Shown piece by piece: positions 57,111 through 64,000 of a DNA stretch of 64,000 bases. The number at the start of each line of letters is the position of its first letter. Position 1 is the first letter of the stretch. Origin of the DNA: JAIOQJ01 sp963718635 (GTDB taxonomy: Bacteria; Planctomycetota; Planctomycetia; Gemmatales; Gemmataceae). The stretch covers positions 6,262,001 to 6,326,000 of the forward strand of contig OY970367.1 of the NCBI GenBank assembly GCA_963718635.1, in the 5' to 3' direction. A program made the position numbers and the translations under genes. The notes under the pieces were generated by a model that ran no database searches, had not been told where the DNA came from, and saw only the letters and a list, made by a program, of their open reading frames with translations.

Positions 57111-57200
57111 GATTGGCCGAAAGGTGGCCGGCGTTCAACACCGCCCACAAGGCGAGCGGCAAAAACAATCTGCCCCGCGCAATGGCTTCGGGATCCCGCC

Positions 57201-57346
57201 ATGGGAGCCCGAAGCGCAAGCAAGGGTAGGCGCTTCCCCTTGCTTGCGCTTCGGGCTCCCATTGCGGGTATTTTTGCTCTTGCCGTTCGCCTAAGCCTGA
57301 AGCGGCAGCGAAGAGTTAACTCGTTCTTCGCTACCGCTTCAGGCTT
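57201..57346. terminator. Two consecutive strong hairpins between convergent genes
   Basis: Hairpin 1 has perfect 26-base arms at 57201-57226 (starting ATGGGAGCCCGAAGCG) and 57237-57262, with a 10-base loop. Hairpin 2 has 22-base arms at 57293-57314 (starting AAGCCTGAAGCGG) and 57325-57346 with one mismatch. They separate two convergent genes, consistent with bidirectional termination. Confidence 0.65.
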
Positions 57347-57373
57347 GTGGCGGCCACAATGCGCTTGCAAGAT

Positions 57374-60300
57374 TTAGAAATGCACAATGACTAAGTAATT
57401 CGACAGCGCGCCGGTAGCAGGGCCTTGCAAGTTGCCGCCAAGCGTCACAGACCCTGCGGCAAACGTTTTGCGATAAACTTTCATGGGCCCAGCCGGTGTA
57501 TCGGTGGAACTGAGCGACTCACTGCTCAACTGCCAGGTTCCGTCGTTCAGCCAGGCGGGCAAAACATTTCCCCGCGCATCGTAGGCCACATAAACGGTAG
57601 CAGCGTTGCTAAGCGAGATCGTCAGATGGCTGGCGGTCGTGACGTATTTGTCGTTGTTGGCCACTTGGATCAAGGTGGCATTCTGCAGCCCGCTGCTGAT
57701 GGCGGTGATCGTAAAATTGCGATCGATATAGTTGGTCGCACCGACGATCGCAGATGTCGTACTGTATGCGGCCCCTGTCGACACATTCGTAATAGTCACT
57801 GCACCGGCAGCAGGCGTTGCAGTGGCTTCATTCGAGCGAGAGCTTTCGCCGCTCGAGTTCACTGCGGTCACCTTGTAGTAGTAGGCAGTGCCATTAACCA
57901 GTGAGGTGTCGGTGTAAGAGGGTGAGGTGACAGAAGTCAAAGTCGTTGATAATTCGGCATTGGATGCCGTCCCTCGATAGACGTTGTAAGAAGTAGCGCC
58001 GGTCGAGGCGGTCCAAGCGAGTGCAACTTGACCGCTGCTTGGAGTTGCTGTTAAGTTTGCGGGCGCCGAGGGAGCAGTGCTGCCGGTCCCTGCCGTCAAA
58101 CGAGCGCCCGCCCAGTCGGCATGGTCGTAGGAGGGCCCGTCGCCATCGTCGATGACGCGCAAGTCGAGCGAATTGACCCCGCTCACGCTCACATTCAAAG
58201 TCTGCAAGGGGGAAGTTCCCGTTAGCACGCCGCTGTCGTAGAGCTTAACGCCATCGCCATAGACCTGGAAGATGACCGAGCCTTTGCCGGCGACTTCATC
58301 ATCAACGCCCACGGCACTCATGAAACTCGTGTAATTGCCGGCAAGATTGTAAATCACGTCAGAAGGCTCATGAACGCCCAGCCCTTTGCTAAATGATTGA
58401 CCGCGGATGGTGATGGTGTGTCCATCGCCTGCGGCGGCTTCACCGTTGCTAGTGTCTTTCTCGACAGGTCCCCAGCCGTTCGAGGCCGACGTCCAAGCCA
58501 GGTCGCTCACATAGGTGGTCGTGAACTGTGTCGGCGTCGTGACGTTGACGACATTGGAGCTCGCGGAATCACCCGTGTTATTCGAAGCTAAGATGCGATA
58601 GTAATAATTGACGCCGGCGGTCAGCCCGTTATCCAGATAGACAGTCGTGTTCGCCGTAACCATTGCGGCCACGGTGTAATTCGTGCCGTCCGTGGAGCGT
58701 TCAACCTTGAAGCCGGTTTCATTGCTTGAATTGTCTGTCCAAGTCAGGTTGATCTGCGTTGCGGAAGTCGGCGTGGCCGTCAGCCCGGACGGGGCATTGA
58801 TGACACCTGCAAGCAGCCGCGCTCCTGCCCAGTCGGCATGGTCTAGAGTAGCTCCGTCGCCTGCGTCGGTAACGTGCAGTTCCAGAGACTGCACGCCATT
58901 GACATTCAAATTCAATGTCTGCACGGGCGAACTCCCCGTTAGGACGCCGCTGTCGTAGATCTTCGTGCCGTCCGCGAATACTTGGAAATCGACGGAGCCT
59001 CCGCCGCCCGTTTCGTTGTCGACGCCGATGTCGCTGATGAACGTCGAGTAGGCGCCGTTGAGAGTGTAAACGAGGTCCGAAGTCGCATGCACTCCCAGGC
59101 CCTTCGTGTACGATTGGCCGCGAATGGCGATGGGCTTGCCATCGCCGGCGGCTGCCTCGCCGTTGCTCGTGTCTTTCTCGTACGGGCCCCAGCCGTTTGT
59201 GGCTGAAACGGGAGTCAAGTCGCTGAGATAATTCGGCGATCCCAAGGCAGGCGTCGTGATCGAAAGCCCGGTGAAATCGGAGGCGCCGGCGACGTTCAGC
59301 GCCTGGATGTGGTAGTCGTATTGCGTATTCGGCGCTACCGCTTTGTCCTGGTAGCTCGTGCTGTTGGCAGGCAACGTGGCAATGAGATTGAACGTGCCGC
59401 CCACGCCTGTCTTGCGGAAGACCCGATACATGCTTTCGTTGTCAGCGTTGTCGATCCAGGCCAGGTCCACTTCGTTGGGAGCGACCAATGTTGTATGTGA
59501 ACCCGTGGGCGTTGCCGGTGGGACCGGCATGGTAATCACAAATGTGTTGGAGTTGGCTGACTCACCGTTATTGTTCACGGCCCGAAGATAGTAGTAGTAG
59601 GTGGCGCCTGGAGTCAGTGCCGTGTCCATGTAGCTCGTCGCGTTTGCGGCTGTCAGTGCAATTTGCGTGAAATTGGCGCCGTCGGTCGAACGTTCAACTT
59701 CAAAACCCGTTTCATTCACCGAGTTATCAGTCCAAGTCAAGTTGACCTGGGTTCCGGAAGCCGCCGTGCCGTTTACTGCGGAAGGCGCATTGGGCAAGTT
59801 GGAACTGGCGGTTATCAGCCGGGCGCCGGCCCAGTCGGCGTGATCGAGTGCCGTTCCGTCGCCGCCATCGGTTACGCGCAGGTCGAGAGATTGCACCCCG
59901 CTGACGCTGACGTTAACTGATTGAACGGCCGACTTGCCGGTAACCACACCGCTGTCGTAAATCTTGGCGCCGTCGGCGTAGAGTTGGAAGTTCACGGAGC
60001 CGCTGCCGTTTGTCTCGTCGTCGATTCCCAAGTCGCTGATGAAATTGCTGTAGTTGCCCGCAAGGTTGTAAACGACATCCGAAGGCGAGTTCGTGCCCAG
60101 GCCCTTGGCATAGGTCTGGCCGCGGATCGTAATTGTGTGGCCGTCGCCAGGGCTGTTTTCGCCGTTGCTCATGTCCTTTTCAACCGGTCCCCAACCATTG
60201 CTAGCGGAGGTATAAACCAAATCACTGACATAAACCTGGCTGCCGGGAGAACCTGTGCTCACATTGGCGATGTTCGTGTAGCCTGAATCTCCGATGGCGT

Positions 60301-62251
60301 TCGTAGCCCGAACGCGATAGTAGTAGGTCACGCCCGCAGTCAGTCCGGTGTCGCTATAATTGTTGGCATTGACGCTGGCCAGCGCGATTTGATTAAAGCT
60401 GACGCCATCGGTAGACCGTTCGATCTTGAAACCGGTCTCGTTGGTGGACAGATCGGACCATTTGAGGTTGATCTGCGATACGCCGGCTGATGTCGCGGTT
60501 AAATTCGCCGGAGCCGTGGGTGCGGTCGTGGTTCCGGTCGTCAGCCCATACATCACTAATGACTTGGTGGTGCCTACATAGACCTGGCCATTGGCGACTG
60601 TCGGGGGCACAAATTTGTTGGCTATGCCCAAGAGATCTCGGCTGCCAGCATCGTTCGACGTATATAACCGTTTTTTGAGATTGGTTGCATCGTAAGCGAT
60701 CAGCTCGTTTCCGTTCCTGTCGATGCCCCAGACGATGCCGTTGCTGTTGCCATTCGCGGAGACACTCAACGTGTCGCCGGGGAAGGTGAAGGTTTCGGCC
60801 GCTTGAGAAGTCGGAGCGGGTGAGAACGCCGCATTGCCGATCGAGAATGCTTCGGCGGTTCCGCCGTAACCGCTTACGTAATAAAACGAGCCGTTGAAAT
60901 AGGCGGCCGTGTCCAATGAGCCGTTAATTCCACTCGCTTGTTCTTGGACGACATGATCAGTAGTAGCGTTGAACTTGCCCATGTTGTCGCGGTCGATCAA
61001 GTAGATTCGACCTTCTTTGCCCGAGCCGACGAGCAAGTGAGGATGGGCGGCATTGCCCACCGAATCGGGAAGGAGTGTCGGGGCAGCGGAGCCCAAGTCA
61101 GTGTCGTCGGTATTAAGACCGCTTTGATTGAAGCCTGTGAAGTAATCGACTACTTTCAATCCCCAACCATTGACGTTTTGGTTGCTCGCGCTGTTATGAA
61201 CCGTATCGACCGCAATTTTGACGAATGAGTCGCCGTAGTCGCCGTCAATGGGGAAACCGGCCGCATTGAAGTTGCTGGCGCTCTGGTTGAAGTCGCCGTT
61301 GCCCGTTTCGACGTACATGTTGCCTTGGCTGTCGGCAGCTATGGTGCCTCCACCCTGCCAGATGCCGCCTTCTGTTCCGTTTGGGGTAGTGTTGAACACG
61401 GCCGTCGGCTGCAAGTTGGCCGCACTGAAGCCGAGAATCCAGCCGTGGTAAGCCCCTTGGTCTCCGTGTGATGCGTAGGCGATGTAAATGTTGCCGTTTA
61501 CCAAGGCCAGCCCTGGTCTATTCATCTGTCGAAGGGCCAAGAATTGGACGTGGCCATTGCCGTCGTTTGCACTGCCGGTTCCATTTACCGTAGGTCCACT
61601 GACGTAAGTGTCGCCTATTGAGTCGGCGATGACCCTCGGCCCGCCCATCTTCTCGGTGCCGTCGGCCAAGCTTAACGCATGCAAGGTGTGAACGTAGTGA
61701 GACCCGTCGTTGCGAACTTCCTTGGTTTTTGCTTCAACGTAGATCGTTCCCGTGCTCGAATCGATAACGGGAGTGCTGGTGATGCCGATTTCGGGAGTCA
61801 AATCGTTGGTGTTGCCCGTGTCCTGCGCCGGCACAGTTGTAATCCCGGCAGCGGGATTGATGAAACTTTTCTGCCATAAGATTTGGCCGGTGTTCGCGTC
61901 AATCGCATAAACGCTGTCGTGCTCGGTCGCCACAATGGCTAGATCGTGGACTCCGGGACTAGGGCCAGTCGTGACGTTGACCGAGGTGACGATCAAAGGT
62001 TGCGCGTAGACTTGACCATCTAACGCCGTGGAAAACTTCTGTCCAAAACTCGCCTGATTCACATTGGCGGGCGTCAATTGGGTTTCGCTCAGATTTTGCC
62101 CGGTGCTGGCACTGTCATTGTGATAGCTGAGAACATTCACCGAAGGCAAGACGCGCGACTCCAACTGTTCGACAAATAACTTCACCCTTCGAAACGGGCT
62201 CGGCGGCGGAGACTTGGTGAATTTTCGAAACGAGAAAGGATTCCAGCGCAT
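57374..62251 (-). CDS. Giant secreted propeller/FnIII/NPCBM protein (1,625 aa)
   Basis: The start at 62251 (GGAG upstream) gives MRWNPFSFRKFTKSPPPSPF and then VEQLESRVLPSVNVL, the planctomycete LExRxLP exported-protein signature. A PQQ-like propeller follows (about 40-580: AIDANTGQILWQKSF). Then FnIII and NPCBM domains alternate: FnIII (SQINLKWSDLSTNETGFKIE), NPCBM, two FnIII, NPCBM, FnIII, NPCBM, FnIII. The NPCBM cores share SASNGWGPVEKD, KGLG and LDHADWAGARL. A final beta domain ends YLVIVHF. NPCBM modules bind galactose-like sugars. The three NPCBM units are internal DNA repeats (about 58100-58500, 58810-59220, 59820-60240). Confidence 0.85.
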   Translation of the reverse strand: MRWNPFSFRKFTKSPPPSPFRRVKLFVEQLESRVLPSVNVLSYHNDSASTGQNLSETQLTPANVNQASFGQKFSTALDGQVYAQPLIVTSVNVTTGPSPGVHDLAIVATEHDSVYAIDANTGQILWQKSFINPAAGITTVPAQDTGNTNDLTPEIGITSTPVIDSSTGTIYVEAKTKEVRNDGSHYVHTLHALSLADGTEKMGGPRVIADSIGDTYVSGPTVNGTGSANDGNGHVQFLALRQMNRPGLALVNGNIYIAYASHGDQGAYHGWILGFSAANLQPTAVFNTTPNGTEGGIWQGGGTIAADSQGNMYVETGNGDFNQSASNFNAAGFPIDGDYGDSFVKIAVDTVHNSASNQNVNGWGLKVVDYFTGFNQSGLNTDDTDLGSAAPTLLPDSVGNAAHPHLLVGSGKEGRIYLIDRDNMGKFNATTDHVVQEQASGINGSLDTAAYFNGSFYYVSGYGGTAEAFSIGNAAFSPAPTSQAAETFTFPGDTLSVSANGNSNGIVWGIDRNGNELIAYDATNLKKRLYTSNDAGSRDLLGIANKFVPPTVANGQVYVGTTKSLVMYGLTTGTTTAPTAPANLTATSAGVSQINLKWSDLSTNETGFKIERSTDGVSFNQIALASVNANNYSDTGLTAGVTYYYRVRATNAIGDSGYTNIANVSTGSPGSQVYVSDLVYTSASNGWGPVEKDMSNGENSPGDGHTITIRGQTYAKGLGTNSPSDVVYNLAGNYSNFISDLGIDDETNGSGSVNFQLYADGAKIYDSGVVTGKSAVQSVNVSVSGVQSLDLRVTDGGDGTALDHADWAGARLITASSNLPNAPSAVNGTAASGTQVNLTWTDNSVNETGFEVERSTDGANFTQIALTAANATSYMDTALTPGATYYYYLRAVNNNGESANSNTFVITMPVPPATPTGSHTTLVAPNEVDLAWIDNADNESMYRVFRKTGVGGTFNLIATLPANSTSYQDKAVAPNTQYDYHIQALNVAGASDFTGLSITTPALGSPNYLSDLTPVSATNGWGPYEKDTSNGEAAAGDGKPIAIRGQSYTKGLGVHATSDLVYTLNGAYSTFISDIGVDNETGGGGSVDFQVFADGTKIYDSGVLTGSSPVQTLNLNVNGVQSLELHVTDAGDGATLDHADWAGARLLAGVINAPSGLTATPTSATQINLTWTDNSSNETGFKVERSTDGTNYTVAAMVTANTTVYLDNGLTAGVNYYYRILASNNTGDSASSNVVNVTTPTQFTTTYVSDLAWTSASNGWGPVEKDTSNGEAAAGDGHTITIRGQSFSKGLGVHEPSDVIYNLAGNYTSFMSAVGVDDEVAGKGSVIFQVYGDGVKLYDSGVLTGTSPLQTLNVSVSGVNSLDLRVIDDGDGPSYDHADWAGARLTAGTGSTAPSAPANLTATPSSGQVALAWTASTGATSYNVYRGTASNAELSTTLTSVTSPSYTDTSLVNGTAYYYKVTAVNSSGESSRSNEATATPAAGAVTITNVSTGAAYSTTSAIVGATNYIDRNFTITAISSGLQNATLIQVANNDKYVTTASHLTISLSNAATVYVAYDARGNVLPAWLNDGTWQLSSESLSSTDTPAGPMKVYRKTFAAGSVTLGGNLQGPATGALSNYLVIVHF

Positions 62252-62840
62252 CCGAGAGTTCTCCAGCAGGTGAATAAGCAAGCAATGTGTGGATGTTTGG
62301 GCCTGAGCACATCAAAGCGGAAGAAACTGCCCGCGAGGGTTTGAGAGGTAAGAATAATTGTAGCAGAGCGATATGACCGATCAAGCAAAGTCAAACAAAA
62401 ATTCGCAACAATTTAAAGTTATTGTGTGAGGCGAATCGCCTAATTTAACAAATTTTCTTAGCCGTGAAAATCCTTACTATACCAGATGAATTTGTGAATC
62501 TCACCGTCAGTTCGATTCCAATGTGGTGTGTCGTCAGCGCAACGTTCAAAAGGCGGTTGATGGATCATTATTCGGAGTTGCCAGCGCACCATGCGAACTT
62601 CGCTAATCGTCCCCTGTCAATTCCGCCACAGCTCATTCTTGCCGCCCTGTCAGGTTGGCAGTCTGCTTCGGCCGACCGCTCTGTAGAAATTTCTTAACTC
62701 ATTGTAGATGTTCGACTTGTGGCAAACGTTTGTGCAAGGGCACGCGCTTTGCATTCCGCTTTGCCACAACTGATTGCATTCCATCCCGCCGTTTCAACCG
62801 ACGGGTTTATCTCTGCTTGCCGCTTGAAGGAGACCGCACT
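62252..62840. other. Gene-free region between the giant protein and groEL
   Basis: No coding feature is supported in these 589 bases; a 77-codon plus-strand frame at 62464 has no family-like text. Perfect 10-base arms TTGTGGCAAA (62717-62726) and TTTGCCACAA (62760-62769) form an inverted repeat 71 bases before groEL. No CIRCE element (TTAGCACTC-N9-GAGTGCTAA) is seen. Confidence 0.55.
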
Positions 62841-64000
62841 GTGGGAGCCAAGCAACTGACTTATGCCGACGAGGCCCGCCAGAAACTGCTTTCCGGCGTA
62901 TCGAAATTGGCCAAGGCCGTCCGCTCGACCCTCGGGCCGCGCGGACGCAATGCTATCCTCGATAAAGGCTGGGGTAGCCCGACCATAACCAAGGACGGCG
63001 TTTCGGTCGCTGAAGAGATCGAACTGAAGTGCCCTTACGAAAACATGGGCGCTCAGTTGGTCAAAGAAGCCGCTTCTAAGACCTCGGACGTCGCCGGCGA
63101 CGGCACGACCACGGCCACCGTGCTCGCTGAGTTCATCTATCGCGAAGGGCTAAAATCCGTCGCAGCCGGCAACGATCCGATGGCTCTCGTTCGCGGCATC
63201 CAGAAGGGCGTCGAGAAAGTTGTCGAAGAATTAAAGAACATGGCCCAGAAAGTTGATGCCAACGATGAGAAGGCCATCAATGAAGTCGCCACTATTGCGG
63301 CGAACAACGACAAAGAAATCGGCAAGAAATTGGCCGAGGCTATGAAATTGGTCGGCGCCACCAACGGCGTCATCACCGTCGAAGAAGGCAAGACGGCTGA
63401 GACTGAAGTCGTCGTCGTGCAGGGAATGCAGTTTGATCGCGGCTATCTCTCGCCGCACTTCGTCACCAATCAAGAATCGGTGACATGCGAGTTCGAAAAC
63501 CCGTACATCCTGATCTTTGAAGATAAAGTCAGCAACGTTCGCAGCTTAATCCCGCTATTGGAACTCATTTCGAAGCAGAAAGAGCCTTTGGTCATCATCG
63601 CCGAAGACCTCGAAGGCGAAGCGCTTGCCACTCTGGTGCTCAACAAACTCAAGGGCATTCTGCAGGTCTGTGCCGTCAAGGCGCCTGGCTACGGCGATCG
63701 CCGTAAAGCGATGCTCGAAGACATTGCCACGCTCACGGGCGGCAAGGCGATCTTCAAGGATCTCGGCATCGAACTCGAAAAGGTCCAGCTAAGCGATCTG
63801 GGCCGATGCAAGAAGATCAAGATCGATTCGGAAAACACGACGATCACCGAAGGGGCCGGCGTTAAGAAAGCGATCGACGGCCGAGTCGAGATGATTCGCC
63901 GCGAAATCACCAAGACTGACAGCGAATACGATCGCGAAAAGCTGCAAGAGCGATTGGCGAAGTTGGCTGGCGGCGTGGCCCAATTGAAGGTTGGGGCCGC
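62841..64000 (+). CDS. groL: 60-kDa chaperonin GroEL, 3' partial
   Basis: A GTG at 62841 with AAGGAG nine bases upstream opens VGAKQLTYADEARQKLLSGV, then RSTLGPRGRNAILDKGWGSP and TITKDGVSVAEEIEL. The ATP-binding GDGTTTATVLAE is present, as are ATIAANNDKEIG, the apical-domain segment RGYLSPHFVTN and KAPGYGDRRKAMLEDIA. About 386 residues are in the window with no break; the gene continues beyond 64000. It folds proteins in the cytosol with GroES. No groES lies upstream, so it may be one of several chaperonin copies. Residue choices look catalytically competent. Confidence 0.96.
   Translation, partial: MGAKQLTYADEARQKLLSGVSKLAKAVRSTLGPRGRNAILDKGWGSPTITKDGVSVAEEIELKCPYENMGAQLVKEAASKTSDVAGDGTTTATVLAEFIYREGLKSVAAGNDPMALVRGIQKGVEKVVEELKNMAQKVDANDEKAINEVATIAANNDKEIGKKLAEAMKLVGATNGVITVEEGKTAETEVVVVQGMQFDRGYLSPHFVTNQESVTCEFENPYILIFEDKVSNVRSLIPLLELISKQKEPLVIIAEDLEGEALATLVLNKLKGILQVCAVKAPGYGDRRKAMLEDIATLTGGKAIFKDLGIELEKVQLSDLGRCKKIKIDSENTTITEGAGVKKAIDGRVEMIRREITKTDSEYDREKLQERLAKLAGGVAQLKVGA

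Noticed and set aside
62464..62697. 77-codon plus-strand frame before groEL
   Set aside because: The text has no recognisable family pattern or ribosome site and lies in an AT-richer leader region.

Overview
The window looks like chromosome from a Planctomycete, most likely Gemmataceae. The evidence is a tmRNA whose tag ends in AEPQFSLAA (close to the Gemmata-type tag as I remember it), two sulfatases, three Tat-exported Gfo/Idh/MocA oxidoreductases, DUF1080 and DUF1559 proteins, an LExRxLP-type N-terminus on a giant secreted protein, and several small protein families I know mainly from this group. No rRNA, tRNA, prophage, IS element or CRISPR array was found.

Layout. 1-1.4 kb: the end of an HSP90-like gene and a frameshifted helical-repeat protein. 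1.5-5.1 kb (minus): an esterase / Gfo-Idh-MocA / DUF1080 operon, probably for 3-keto-sugar chemistry. 5.4-17.2 kb: a low-constraint region around ssrA. It holds many small accessory genes (NADAR, DUF1653-cupin fusion, ferritin-like, DUF2103-like, DUF6398, GGCT, PHB-depolymerase-like esterase, cupin, DUF1697, DUF1801) mixed with about ten truncated or inactivated genes, including the remains of a deleted toxin-antitoxin pair. 17.2-21.1 kb: a PQQ-like propeller protein, a UDP-GlcNAc dehydrogenase and two unknowns.

21.4-35.1 kb is the most interesting part. An ECF sigma factor gene is followed by one very long gene (three apparent frameshifts) that joins an anti-sigma-like cytoplasmic N-terminus, a membrane anchor, a second membrane hairpin and a thioester alpha-2-macroglobulin. 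Next comes a complete Ton system: ExbB, ExbD, two tandem paralogous TonB-dependent receptors and TonB. I infer a surface or periplasm protease-trap and stress-sensing module next to an uptake module; this is a hypothesis.

35-43 kb: a secreted unknown, UppP, a trypsin-fold pseudoprotease, a J-domain-like/WD40 membrane protein, and two repeat arrays (a palindromic element with covarying stems, and a 127-bp tandem repeat). 43-51.5 kb: a glycan-degradation neighbourhood with two sulfatases, a TIM-barrel epimerase-like protein, two Gfo/Idh/MocA proteins and a DUF3472 protein. 51.5-64 kb: a lone secretin-domain protein, RsgA, a DUF1559 protein, a 1.6-kaa propeller/FnIII/NPCBM protein, and the start of a groEL gene that runs off the window.

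Long perfect hairpins sit between many transcription units. Seven interruptions of otherwise conserved reading frames suggest either indel errors in the assembly or real decay, so predicted protein lengths need care.
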